Shown here piece by piece: positions 1-8,747 of a stretch of 13,936 bases of DNA. Numbering within the stretch: position 1 is the stretch's first letter; each line of letters starts with the position of its first letter. The notes beneath the pieces are model-generated. The model searched no databases and was not told where the DNA came from. It saw nothing but the letters and a program-made list of their open reading frames with translations. A program made the translations under genes and the position numbers. This DNA is from an uncultured Ignavibacteriota bacterium. GTDB taxonomy: Bacteria > Bacteroidota > Ignavibacteria > Tepidaquicellales > Tepidaquicellaceae. Where the stretch lies: contig CAIUQV010000039.1 in the NCBI GenBank assembly GCA_903901375.1, forward strand, positions 1-13,936, read 5' to 3'.

Positions 1-2541
1 CCACCTTAATTTCACATCTCTGGAAGACATGCTATACGTAAATGATAGCAGACTAACAGGTAACGGACTATCCTTTTCAATACTTCCAAGCGTAGGTGGA
101 GTCGGTCTTGTGTAATTTGAATAATCAGTCGTAACACCTGTTCCATCCACACCTGTAATCGATACACCGGGTTTAAAATCAGCAGCGGATGTGCCGTTTC
201 CTTTTGCGATATTGAAAGACGGATTCACTTTTACACTATTTGAATCCTTGCCTGTTACAATAGGAACAGCGGATACATCTACATCATTATAACATCCAAG
301 CATACCCCCGGTACCTGAAACATAATAATCATTGTAATCACACCATAAAATTCCAGAAGAAGTAGAAGGTTTTATATAAGCTGCATATTGTAAATTTGTA
401 CCACTCGTAGTTGAACGAGCATTCATAAGAATATTATTTTTAAAATTGCGTGTATCTGAAGTAGATGATGTAGTGTACAATGCGTATGATTTATTAGTTC
501 CCGATGATAAAGAACCGCTGAGATATACAGTGTTAAAATACAATTTAAGTGTCTGATTTGCTCCTGCTATTCCATATATGCCGTAAATTGTAGTTTTTGT
601 ATTCCCTCCTAAACTTATAATATTATTAGAATACGTTGTTGAACCAGCATTAATTTTAATCCCATATATATTCCCACCAGTACTTGAAGCTCCTGTGACA
701 TATAAACTATGAATAAAATTATTCGTTACACTGCTTGCTGTTGCAGATCCATTGTAATATAGACCAATTACACTTCCTGAAAAAGTTGAATATGAATTGT
801 ACAGATTATATATTGTATTGCTGTTAATATTTTGCGTTTTTCCAGCAGAAGTATAGCTTAAACCAATACCAATTACAGATGCTAAATTTAAAGGAGTATT
901 GTTAGCATTTGAAATCTGCAGATTATTAACGTTATTGCCGCTTATTGTATTAGCGCCGGAAATAGTGTATATGCCAAGAATACGGCTGGTTGTGCCTGTT
1001 GTTGTATTGGTAGTTCCGTTATTTACATTCGAGATTACATTCCCCGATATTGTATTAGTGCTGCTTCCGGCGCAATATATCCCTGATACTATCTGAAATT
1101 CAGATGAAGCTGCGGATGTTGAATAAATACTGTTTGCAGTATTCGTACTGCCAATAGTGTTATTGCTTATTATAACATTACCCGTAACAGAAGTAGGTAA
1201 CGTAGTAACAGTGCCGCCTGATACTACATATCCTTTTGTAATTCCAAAAAACGAATGAGAGCCTGTTGAAAATATTGATAGTGTAATCGAACCTATAACA
1301 TTATTTTGAACATCTGCCGTATTGGGAGTTTCTATTAAAATTCCGAATGATTTAGATCCAGGCGTAGTATTGATCGTAACATTAATGCTGATAGAACCTG
1401 TTCCCGTTGATGAACCTATTGTGTTTCCGGTTAAGGTACCGACTTTGACATCTCCGGATTCTACGTATATCCCTTCCCATAATAATTCTGCATCATCAGT
1501 AATGGATATGTTTTTTATCGTATTCCCCTGTATTTCATTTACCGTACCTGCAGCAGCGTATAAATGAATAAACGTAAAATAGGAGTAAGAACCTGATGCA
1601 ATAGACCACCTACCACCGCATAAAACCGAACTGCCGCCAAAAAAATTATTTGAAATATTATTACCATTTCCGGATAATACACAGACAAGTCTTATGCTGA
1701 CTAATTGGTTTGATATTTCATTGCTTTCGTAGAAACTATTGCCTGAAATTGTCCAAGCCGTATTATTAGAACCAAGCATTACTTCTCCGGTCATATTATC
1801 AGATAAATCAATCCAGCTGCCCGTTCCTGATATCATTCCTCCGTTATCAGTATTTATGATATCAAAGATGTTATTACCAATAAGACTGTTACCGCTGTTT
1901 TCCATTCCTGAAGAGCCGACAGAAAAAACGGCATAAATTGGTCTGGAGCCACCGGCATTTGTGATGTCGTTATGGTCAAGAATGTTATTGTCATTACCGG
2001 TTAATAAACCAGTACTGAAAAATATAATACCACTGTTAAGAACCCCATCTACTACATTAAGACCAACCTCAGAACCTTTTATAATACAATACTTAATCGT
2101 ATTTCCGGAGGCATCATTTATGAAACGGATTGTAGAAGTACAGGCAGTAGTTGAAGTATCAGTGTTCGAAATTACGAGGTCACGGTTACCCGCCTGATTC
2201 ACCCTTCCATCTATTGTGACATTATCGGCACCGTTCAGGTCGATTAAAGCTGCATCCAGGTTACCGCTAACGGAAACCCCTGTTACAGACGGATAAATCA
2301 TAAAGCTTGTCCAGGTACCTTCATTCAATACCGCAGATGCTGTTTCATCTGTATTTCCGGTAAGCACAACGGTAATATTATTTCCCGTTTGAACCGATGC
2401 GTTTATAGCGTCGAATGCAGTTTTTAAAGTCGTATAACTTCCGTCTGCGCCAGTGGAACCGCTGACATTTACCTGCCCCTGCAGGTTAAGCTTCACAAAG
2501 AGCAGCATGAACATGCAAATAAGAATTTTAATTTTAACCAT
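1..2541 (-). CDS. Secreted beta-helix repeat protein, partial (C-terminus beyond window)
   Basis: The frame is open from an ATG at 2541 to base 1: I read all 847 codons and found no stop, so the gene continues past the left edge. The N-terminus is a signal peptide (MVKIKILICMFMLLFVKLNLQGQ). Residues about 30-640 carry many short repeats such as SGNTI, SNNTIG and SGNVI, the pattern of a right-handed parallel beta-helix. Around residues 668-780 is a block with NTVYLSGS, KNNILMNARS and CDYNDYYV, common in Bacteroidota beta-helix surface proteins. The last visible residues (LPVSLLSFTYSMSSRDVKLRW is the region, about 827-847) resemble the start of the linker domain that usually precedes a T9SS sorting signal, which would lie outside the window. 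It follows the next upstream gene by 59 bp on the same strand, so the two may be co-transcribed. Binding target or enzymatic activity cannot be told; beta-helix proteins can be adhesins, polysaccharide-active enzymes or structural. Confidence 0.85.
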   Translation of the reverse strand, partial: MVKIKILICMFMLLFVKLNLQGQVNVSGSTGADGSYTTLKTAFDAINASVQTGNNITVVLTGNTDETASAVLNEGTWTSFMIYPSVTGVSVSGNLDAALIDLNGADNVTIDGRVNQAGNRDLVISNTDTSTTACTSTIRFINDASGNTIKYCIIKGSEVGLNVVDGVLNSGIIFFSTGLLTGNDNNILDHNDITNAGGSRPIYAVFSVGSSGMENSGNSLIGNNIFDIINTDNGGMISGTGSWIDLSDNMTGEVMLGSNNTAWTISGNSFYESNEISNQLVSIRLVCVLSGNGNNISNNFFGGSSVLCGGRWSIASGSYSYFTFIHLYAAAGTVNEIQGNTIKNISITDDAELLWEGIYVESGDVKVGTLTGNTIGSSTGTGSISINVTINTTPGSKSFGILIETPNTADVQNNVIGSITLSIFSTGSHSFFGITKGYVVSGGTVTTLPTSVTGNVIISNNTIGSTNTANSIYSTSAASSEFQIVSGIYCAGSSTNTISGNVISNVNNGTTNTTTGTTSRILGIYTISGANTISGNNVNNLQISNANNTPLNLASVIGIGLSYTSAGKTQNINSNTIYNLYNSYSTFSGSVIGLYYNGSATASSVTNNFIHSLYVTGASSTGGNIYGIKINAGSTTYSNNIISLGGNTKTTIYGIYGIAGANQTLKLYFNTVYLSGSLSSGTNKSYALYTTSSTSDTRNFKNNILMNARSTTSGTNLQYAAYIKPSTSSGILWCDYNDYYVSGTGGMLGCYNDVDVSAVPIVTGKDSNSVKVNPSFNIAKGNGTSAADFKPGVSITGVDGTGVTTDYSNYTRPTPPTLGSIEKDSPLPVSLLSFTYSMSSRDVKLRW

Positions 2542-2600
2542 AACATTAATAATATTAAATTAAACCCTTTTTATTTAAAAAGATAAATTACTTTGCAGTA

Positions 2601-4367
2601 CTATTTGATTAATACCATACTTCTGGATTCTGTGTAATCTCCTGCAAGGAACCTGTAATAATAAATTCCGGACGACAGGTTACTGCCGTCGAATCTGATA
2701 TCATAACTTCCGGCATTTTTGTTTTCATTTATTAATGTCTGAACTTCCCTACCCATTATATCAAATACTTTAAGTGTAATGAATGTGCTTTTAGGTATAT
2801 TGTATTTGATGTTAGTTACCGGATTAAATGGATTTGGATAATTCTGCTCGAGTGAATATTTCTCTGGTATTACAGGATTACCAATAACAGATGTCGGTCC
2901 CGTAACATCAATGCCTATATTGTGAACGTAAGTACTTGTGCCACCAAGAGTGAAAGGACATCCTCCGAGCGAATGAACTCTTCTGTTTCCAGAAAGACTT
3001 GTGGTTCGTAATGTGTATGCCGTTGTAGAGCTTCCACACTGACCAACGGACATTATCAGACTTTTTGAAGGATCAAACGGAAAAGGATGGTCAAGAGTCA
3101 GACTATAAAACATATCTGCACCGATTTCATTTGTCGTAACAGATGAATGATTGTATACTGTATCGAATGTACCAGTATAGAAAGATGATAAAGATGTAAT
3201 TGTATCCTGTGCAAGCAATACCATTAAATTTGAGAATACTGTCGGAGAACCTGAAGTGATTGAGAAATATATTTTACTAATACTTTTTCCTGTTGGTACG
3301 GGGGATGGATGATTAAATTCACCCGGTAAATAAACACTGGTTGTCGCCTTACCACCTGTTTGCCCAAAAGGAAAAACATTTGTGCCTGTTCCGTTCAGAT
3401 AATTGTAATATTGAGGAAATCCTACTACTCTGATGTCGATATTAGCAGTATCATTCAGCTTGTACTGATCTGTTGCAAGAGCAGAAGCAATTTTCAGTTT
3501 ATGAGCACCGGAAATTGCAGGAGTCCACTGGAAAGAAACCGAATCTATAGCACCCGGTGATAAGTTTATGTTAACGGTTGCTCCTGTAACTACCCCGTTA
3601 TCAAGAAATTTAAAAGGAACGTTTGTTTCAGGTGAAGTCCCTGCATTTTTAACTTTAGCCTTAACTGTATAGGTCGAATCTTTTTTCCACAAATTTGCAG
3701 GACTTAAAAAATCAACAACCGTTACATCGTGTGCATAACTTATGGAAGGAGCACCTTCAGCACGCATTAGCCATGATTTATATGTTGGAAGACTTACGTT
3801 TGTCCAGTTAACTCCGCCCTGTGTTGTAAATCCTGGCCAGACCGGAAGCGATGCCGAAACATCAATCGCAAAAGAACCGCCTAAATAAGTTTGAGCATCA
3901 TATAAAAAACCTATAAAAACACTGTCAGGTGATGTAACTTCTTTCCATGTCGCCGGTAAATCAAAATCAAACCAGTTCCAGTTTGGTAAAATCCCAGGTG
4001 TAACCGTAACTTCGACCGAATCCATTCGTGGTCCAGGTTTTCCATTAACACTTTTCCACATATATATTTTATAATTCCATGTCGAAGTGCCTGTTGATAA
4101 TCTTGAAAAGTTCATACAGAATTTAGTATATCTATAAGGATAAACAGGAGGAATAAACTTAAGACATGCTCCTACCGGACTTGTAGCACCTGTGTTCCAA
4201 CCCAGATTTGAGCCAACTACTCCGAGGTCGTGAATCTCGCCTGCATTGCACTGTGGACCTGCGGGAGAAAATACAGGTGTCTGAACTGACTGATAATCCT
4301 GACTAAAAAGAAACCCTGCATTAAAAATAATCAAAACTGCAATAACAGTAAAAATATATTTATTCAT
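2601..4367 (-). CDS. Secreted protein with CARDB-like domain and T9SS type A sorting domain
   Basis: A 588-residue exported protein. Residues 1-22 are a signal peptide (MNKYIFTVIAVLIIFNAGFL, then FSQ). Residues about 45-205 form a beta-rich domain with repeated Trp and Tyr. Residues about 212-314 look like a CARDB/Ig-like adhesion module (STYTVKAKVKNAGTSPETNV, and a closing LNDTANIDI). Residues about 318-490 form a second beta-sandwich-like region. Residues about 500-588 are a T9SS type A sorting domain (LEQNYPNPFNP, then SSGIYYYRFLAG, ending MVLIK), which directs outer-membrane translocation and surface attachment or release. The start is supported by an AAGGA ribosome-binding site at 4377-4381, nine bases before the ATG. 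No catalytic motif was found, so the role is unknown; adhesion or extracellular matrix is an inference from the domains. Confidence 0.88.
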   Translation of the reverse strand: MNKYIFTVIAVLIIFNAGFLFSQDYQSVQTPVFSPAGPQCNAGEIHDLGVVGSNLGWNTGATSPVGACLKFIPPVYPYRYTKFCMNFSRLSTGTSTWNYKIYMWKSVNGKPGPRMDSVEVTVTPGILPNWNWFDFDLPATWKEVTSPDSVFIGFLYDAQTYLGGSFAIDVSASLPVWPGFTTQGGVNWTNVSLPTYKSWLMRAEGAPSISYAHDVTVVDFLSPANLWKKDSTYTVKAKVKNAGTSPETNVPFKFLDNGVVTGATVNINLSPGAIDSVSFQWTPAISGAHKLKIASALATDQYKLNDTANIDIRVVGFPQYYNYLNGTGTNVFPFGQTGGKATTSVYLPGEFNHPSPVPTGKSISKIYFSITSGSPTVFSNLMVLLAQDTITSLSSFYTGTFDTVYNHSSVTTNEIGADMFYSLTLDHPFPFDPSKSLIMSVGQCGSSTTAYTLRTTSLSGNRRVHSLGGCPFTLGGTSTYVHNIGIDVTGPTSVIGNPVIPEKYSLEQNYPNPFNPVTNIKYNIPKSTFITLKVFDIMGREVQTLINENKNAGSYDIRFDGSNLSSGIYYYRFLAGDYTESRSMVLIK

Positions 4368-4376
4368 TTAATTTCT

Positions 4377-4381
4377 TCCTT
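4377..4381 (-). promoter_or_regulatory. Ribosome-binding site for the CARDB/T9SS gene
   Basis: AAGGA on the minus strand, nine bases before the ATG at 4367. It stands out because most genes in this window lack a clear Shine-Dalgarno sequence, and it fixes the start codon. Confidence 0.6.
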
Positions 4382-4513
4382 CTAATAAGTTTTCAAATTA
4401 ATCTTTATACTGATGAAAAAATCTTGTATGAAATTAAATATAATACTTAGTTTGTGCAAAGACATATTTTAGTGTTTTCAACCGGTATTTATGCTATTTA
4501 TATTTTATATATC

Positions 4514-4542
4514 TTGTTTTTATAGTATATTATATGCATAAT
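4514..4542 (+). promoter_or_regulatory. Weak candidate sigma70-like promoter for the 486-residue gene
   Basis: TTGTTT (4514-4519), a 17-base spacer and CATAAT (4537-4542) lie just before the ATG at 4557, in the 189-bp region between divergent genes. Transcription would begin about 8 bases before the ATG, giving an almost leaderless message, which fits the lack of a ribosome-binding site. The region is so AT-rich that this match may be chance. I saw nothing else definite in 4382-4556. Confidence 0.2.
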
Positions 4543-4556
4543 TATTAACCAGTATA

Positions 4557-6017
4557 ATGAGCATAAATGACAGTAAATTATTAAGAATAATTTCAACTTT
4601 TTCGCAGAAGGACTGGAAAGAATTCAGTTATTATCTTAAATCGCCTTACTTTGTCAGAGGCAGGGACTATACAAATCTTTATCAATACATTTACAAAGCT
4701 TATAAAAGCAACGCAAGAATTGACTCAAAAATATTCAGCAACATCATCAGTAAAATAATTTTAAACGAGAATATTGATAAATCATCACTCCAAAGCAGGC
4801 TTTATGAGCTTACAACTTTAGCTGTAAATTTCCTCAAGCAGAAATTATCCGAGAAAAACGAACTTGAAAGAAATTATTATATCCTGAGACACTTTTCAGA
4901 TTACCTTCTGTTTAAAGATTTTGACGCAGCTTATAATATAAATTTTGATGACATAACAACTTCCGAATTAACAATAGAAGAACGGCAGATTATATCAAAT
5001 ATATTACCATACAAAATCAGCAGAGAGCTTTTACATAAAAGATATAATACTGCTTTTGACTTATTTCATAAAAGAAGTCTGCTTGAAATTTCAAGAATTC
5101 TTGAATCTGTCTGTTACGAAGGTATAGAAAGTTACAAGCTTAAATCCATGAATGCAGAACAGGGATTCAATCCGATAAACGAAATTATAAATAATATTGA
5201 TCTTCAGAAAATAATGAAGGATATAATAAAAACTAATTCCCCTGTTTTTTCACGATTAATATTGTATTACTATCTATATGAAATAATAGTTAATGACAAA
5301 GGAAAGGAGTATCTCGGGAAACTCGAGTCATTGTACTTTAATCCGAATAGCAATCATGCCAGCGATTTGAAAGAATATTTCTCAATACTCATTAAAGAAT
5401 GTTACCAGTTAAAAATAAACCAAGGTGACGATAGTCATATTAAACCGCTATTCAGAATGTATATAAATGAGTTAATTAATGGTAAAATTAACAATAGGAT
5501 TATACTCCACAGGGAACAAATATTTGATAATTACGTGGCTACAGGATTAAAAGCTGAGGAATTTGAATTTGTTAGAAATTTCATAAATGACAATATCGAT
5601 TCATTACCAAAAGATAAAAGAGAAGAAGTTTACATCCTTTCAATGGTGAGACTGTATTTTGCGATTAAAGAATACAAAAAAGCACTCAATGTTATTGAGA
5701 ACAGGAAGAAAAGGAAAATTCAAAATGGATTAATACTCAGGTTTAAGATGCGCTTATTTTATGAATTATCAATGCTGGAAGAAGCTTTTCTCGAAGTTGA
5801 CAGGATCAAGCACTTTATTAAGAATAATAAAATAATGAGATCGGACGAGAAGAAAAAGACTTTACTTTTCATAACTCACTATTTAAAACTGCTTAAATTA
5901 AAAACATCCCCCGAACTAAAAACCTATGATGATTTTATTGTAGGTCTTAATAAATCAAAAGTTATGATTCCGTCTGGCGACTGGCTTAAATTAAAAGCTG
6001 AAGAACTGAAGAGATAA
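4557..6017 (+). CDS. Uncharacterised all-helical protein with TPR-like C-terminal half
   Basis: A 486-residue protein with no signal peptide and no membrane segment, rich in Lys, Ile, Asn and Glu, so probably a soluble cytoplasmic helical protein. The N-terminal segment (FSQKDWKEFSYYLKSPYFV, residues 15-33) resembles the opening of hypothetical proteins I associate with Bacteroidota and Ignavibacteria, where an Ser-Pro-Tyr-Phe motif follows an amphipathic helix. Residues about 355-385 (ILSMVRLYFAIKEYKKALNV) and about 393-425 look like TPR-like helical hairpins (short residue, Ala and Leu spacing, FAIKEYKKALNVIE). No catalytic residues are evident. It stands alone: divergent from the T9SS gene on its left and convergent with the protease on its right. 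No clear Shine-Dalgarno precedes the ATG. A protein-interaction scaffold is the most that can be inferred. Confidence 0.8.
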   Translation: MSINDSKLLRIISTFSQKDWKEFSYYLKSPYFVRGRDYTNLYQYIYKAYKSNARIDSKIFSNIISKIILNENIDKSSLQSRLYELTTLAVNFLKQKLSEKNELERNYYILRHFSDYLLFKDFDAAYNINFDDITTSELTIEERQIISNILPYKISRELLHKRYNTAFDLFHKRSLLEISRILESVCYEGIESYKLKSMNAEQGFNPINEIINNIDLQKIMKDIIKTNSPVFSRLILYYYLYEIIVNDKGKEYLGKLESLYFNPNSNHASDLKEYFSILIKECYQLKINQGDDSHIKPLFRMYINELINGKINNRIILHREQIFDNYVATGLKAEEFEFVRNFINDNIDSLPKDKREEVYILSMVRLYFAIKEYKKALNVIENRKKRKIQNGLILRFKMRLFYELSMLEEAFLEVDRIKHFIKNNKIMRSDEKKKTLLFITHYLKLLKLKTSPELKTYDDFIVGLNKSKVMIPSGDWLKLKAEELKR

Positions 6018-6117
6018 TATTATCTTTAGTTTTGTAATTAAGCCAGTATTGACACATCATCCGATTCAATTGCCAATATTTCATAAATAACATAAATTTT
6101 TGTGAGTACATACGAAA

Positions 6118-6149
6118 CAAGGGAACTGATTAATAAACCAGTTCCCTTG
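6118..6149. terminator. Perfect 11-bp hairpin between convergent genes
   Basis: Left arm CAAGGGAACTG (6118-6128), 10-base loop (6129-6138), right arm CAGTTCCCTTG (6139-6149), no mismatch. It sits in the 158-bp gap between the stop of the helical-protein gene (6017) and the stop of the S8 protease gene (6176), where a bidirectional terminator is expected. Neither side is followed by a strong run of T, so it may be an unconventional intrinsic terminator or an mRNA-end stabiliser. Nothing else was seen in 6018-6175. Confidence 0.6.
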
Positions 6150-6175
6150 CAATATGAAAACTATGTTAACTTGCT

Positions 6176-8302
6176 TTATTTAATCAACAGCATCTTATTC
6201 TGAGCTTTAAATTCCCCTGCCGTTAGCTGATAGAAATAAATGCCGGAAGATAAATTCGATGCTTCAAACCTTGCTGTATAACTTCCTGCAACCTGCATCT
6301 GATTCACGACTTCTTTAACAAGCCTTCCGTTGATATCGTAAACCTTCAGAGATACTAAGCCGGATTTTGGCAAATCGTACTTAATGTCAGTTGTCGGATT
6401 AAAAGGATTCGGATAGTTATTAAACAGTTTAAATTCCTTAGGAATATCATTACCTATATTAGTTATTGATGTTGTTCCTACAACATACTGGAAGAAAGTT
6501 CCTGGTGCTGTTGAGCCAGGAGGATTAATCCCGCTTCCGCCTGCCGGCAATGTTGATATTTTTGCAGTCGGTAATGCAATATCCTGTGCAGCAAAATAAT
6601 ACTGAACTGTCGTACCGAGTGAACTTGCAGGAATCTGGAAGTAAAATGTATCAAGATTTAATGATGTTTTTGTAACAGTTGTCCATACTCCGAACCCGCT
6701 GCCTGAATTTTTCCTGTAATACAATCTTGGTGCTTCAGTCGTCCTTGTATGTCTGATAATTCCGTTGTCAAACATTCTTGCTTTGAAAGTGAGAATACCG
6801 GTGTTTGTTGTTGAAGTAAATGGCTGTGTATGTAAAATTGTTGGTGGTGTATTATCCAAAGCTCTTGCAGAGTCAACAGACCTTTCAGCATTTACTGTTC
6901 CCCATCCAATTAAATTATTTGGGCTTGCATTGTTGCTTGCAAATTTTCTTAATATCCCCCGTATCTGAATTGGTGTCAGGTCTTTATTAGCAGATAACAT
7001 ACATGCCATAACACCGGCTGCCATAGGACAAGCCCATGATGTACCGCTTCCAAAAGTACTGTAGCCAGTCTGTGTTGCAACCTGATTTGAAGAACCCTGG
7101 GTCATAACGTCCGGTTTAATTCTGTTCGGAACATCTGTTGTTGGACCGACAGAACTATAACTTGCTTTTGTTCCATTAGGTTGTAAAGCACCTATAGTGA
7201 TTACACTGTCGCCATCGGCAGGACCGCCAAGAGTATTATGTGTAGATTCTCCGTCATTACCCGCGGAATTACTTACTGTGATTCCTTTATGAACTGCTAA
7301 ATCTGCTGCTTTAGTTATTAACAGAGTATTTCCATTCATATCAAGATAAGTATAACTTGTATACGGAGCATCAAATACTAAATAACCGAGAGAACTTGTT
7401 ATGACATCAACCCCAAGACTATCAGCCCATTGTGCTGCAGCTGCCCAGTTATCCATTTCTGCTGGAGTTTCAGTAGGATCTACTTCTGTTCTGCAAAGAA
7501 CATATGTTGATGCAAATGCAGGACTGATAAGAGATCCTGGTTTATATCCACCTACCAATGAAAGCGTTGCCTGACCGTGAGAATGTGAAGCCAGTGTTAC
7601 AGTATCTCCTGTACTGAAATCCTTTTTCTTCCAGATTTTCATAGGATAAGTTGTGAACGCCTCGTGATTAAAATTAAGGTAACCGGCATCAAAATTAGCA
7701 ACGATAATACCCTGACCGTAAATTCCGTTATTATGAACTCTGTTTACTTTTATTAATGTATCCTGATTCAAACTTGCGCCATAACTTAATGAGTCAACAT
7801 TAGGAGAATCCTGTTCAAATGAGTTATTACCTGTAGAAACAATTTCATCTTCTTCTTTAGCTTTTCTGTATCTTTCAACCAAATCAATTTTAGTAACACA
7901 ATCCAGTCCAGCGACGTCAAGCACCTGTGCCTTGGTTCCTTCAACAGACACACAATTAAACCACTTAAGTTCGTGTCTTACTTTTATTACTTTACCTGAT
8001 ACCTGATTTATGTATGATTGATACACAGGGACGTCTGTCATATCAACAAGCTGATTTGCAGGTAATACTTTTTTTCTTCTTTCGAGAGATTTTTCTGAAA
8101 CTAAAGATAAAGGATTGCTTAAATATTGTTCAGCATTTGGTCCTTTGTCGCCGAAATATACGTATACTACTAATTTTTCGTCGCTTGAATAGTCAATAGC
8201 ATTTTTTACTCTGTCAGAGATTTTAGAATACTCTGTTTTTGACCCAATAGATACTGCCATTACGATAACAGTTATCAATAAGAAAGATGTAATTTTCTTC
8301 AT
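6176..8302 (-). CDS. Secreted subtilisin-family (S8) serine protease with T9SS sorting domain
   Basis: A 708-residue exported peptidase. Residues 1-20 are a signal peptide. Residues about 40-150 look like the propeptide of Bacteroidota S8 enzymes (SEKSLERRKKVL, then LKWFNCVSVEG). The catalytic domain spans about 180-480 with the whole triad visible: Asp205 (VANFDAGY), His242 (SHSHGQATLS, where the usual HGT is HGQ) and Ser422 (GTSWACPMAAGVMA). The oxyanion-hole Asn is Asn349 (SNSAGNDG). Residues about 485-610 are a beta domain, and about 620-708 a T9SS type A sorting domain (NNYPNPFNPTTDIKYDLPKS, SSGIYFYQLTAG, ending MLLIK). It should be released to or displayed on the cell surface and degrade extracellular protein. 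No Shine-Dalgarno is visible. All catalytic residues are present, so an active enzyme is expected; substrate is unknown. Confidence 0.93.
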   Translation of the reverse strand: MKKITSFLLITVIVMAVSIGSKTEYSKISDRVKNAIDYSSDEKLVVYVYFGDKGPNAEQYLSNPLSLVSEKSLERRKKVLPANQLVDMTDVPVYQSYINQVSGKVIKVRHELKWFNCVSVEGTKAQVLDVAGLDCVTKIDLVERYRKAKEEDEIVSTGNNSFEQDSPNVDSLSYGASLNQDTLIKVNRVHNNGIYGQGIIVANFDAGYLNFNHEAFTTYPMKIWKKKDFSTGDTVTLASHSHGQATLSLVGGYKPGSLISPAFASTYVLCRTEVDPTETPAEMDNWAAAAQWADSLGVDVITSSLGYLVFDAPYTSYTYLDMNGNTLLITKAADLAVHKGITVSNSAGNDGESTHNTLGGPADGDSVITIGALQPNGTKASYSSVGPTTDVPNRIKPDVMTQGSSNQVATQTGYSTFGSGTSWACPMAAGVMACMLSANKDLTPIQIRGILRKFASNNASPNNLIGWGTVNAERSVDSARALDNTPPTILHTQPFTSTTNTGILTFKARMFDNGIIRHTRTTEAPRLYYRKNSGSGFGVWTTVTKTSLNLDTFYFQIPASSLGTTVQYYFAAQDIALPTAKISTLPAGGSGINPPGSTAPGTFFQYVVGTTSITNIGNDIPKEFKLFNNYPNPFNPTTDIKYDLPKSGLVSLKVYDINGRLVKEVVNQMQVAGSYTARFEASNLSSGIYFYQLTAGEFKAQNKMLLIK

Positions 8303-8318
8303 TTTATTTAAAGTTTAT

Positions 8319-8338
8319 ATTTCTGAATTTACAGAAAT
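8319..8338. repeat. Inverted repeat in divergent promoter region
   Basis: ATTTCTG (8319-8325), spacer AATTTA, CAGAAAT (8332-8338): a perfect 7-bp inverted repeat in the 95-bp gap between the divergently transcribed protease and PAS genes, 17 bases before the protease ATG. Its dyad symmetry would suit a dimeric regulator, but a 7-bp repeat in AT-rich DNA is weak evidence. It would also fold as a small hairpin in the protease leader. Confidence 0.25.
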
Positions 8339-8397
8339 TATTAAAGATTTAAAATGTATAACATTTAATTAAATTTAAAAATTACCCGAAAAATCAT

Positions 8398-8730
8398 ATG
8401 AACTGGATAAAAGAATCAGATTTTTCCGTCACTTTGTGCGACAAAAACGGCATTATTTCATACATGAATGATAAGGCAATAAAGACTTTTGAAAATGACG
8501 GAGGAAAGAAACTCATTGGAACTAACGTTCTTGACTGCCATCCAGAACCTTCCAAAACTCAACTCGCAAATATGCTGAAAAACGAAACCAAGAATGTGTA
8601 TACAATTCAGAAAAACGGAATAAAGAAGCTTATTTATCAGGCACCATATTACGAGAATAATGAGTACAAGGGTTTCGTTGAAATATCAATGGAAATTCCT
8701 GAAGTGATGGAAAATTTTGTCAGAGGATAG
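8398..8730 (+). CDS. Stand-alone PAS-domain protein
   Basis: A 110-residue soluble protein that is almost entirely one PAS fold. Visible landmarks are FSVTLCDKNGIISYMND (residues 9-25, first strands and the conserved Asn), a Gly-Gly-Lys-Leu-Ile-Gly turn (35-41), the motif LDCHPEP (45-51) and the closing strands KNGIKKLIYQAPYYENNEY and FVEISMEI. It resembles the PAS module found in DUF438-type sensor proteins, which shares a Leu-Asp-Cys-His-like segment. No kinase, cyclase or DNA-binding domain is attached, so it may sense a small ligand or redox state and act through a partner. It is divergent from the protease gene. No Shine-Dalgarno is visible before the ATG. Ligand is unknown. Confidence 0.8.
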   Translation: MNWIKESDFSVTLCDKNGIISYMNDKAIKTFENDGGKKLIGTNVLDCHPEPSKTQLANMLKNETKNVYTIQKNGIKKLIYQAPYYENNEYKGFVEISMEIPEVMENFVRG

Positions 8731-8747
8731 AGATTTGTAACTAATTT

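Noticed and set aside
899..2197. Several plus-strand frames of 65-81 residues in the first 2.2 kb
   Set aside because: They lie antisense to the uninterrupted 847-codon beta-helix frame, have runs of Val, Pro, Leu and Ile typical of reverse-strand shadows, and show no domain.
2567..2582. CTTTTT-ATTT-AAAAAG hairpin between the two T9SS-type genes
   Set aside because: The stem is only six pairs, nearly all A-T, in AT-rich DNA; it does not support a terminator between the two genes.
8398..8730. PAS gene as a fragment of a broken histidine kinase
   Set aside because: The downstream sequence has no kinase-like residues in any frame and the PAS fold is complete with its own start and stop.
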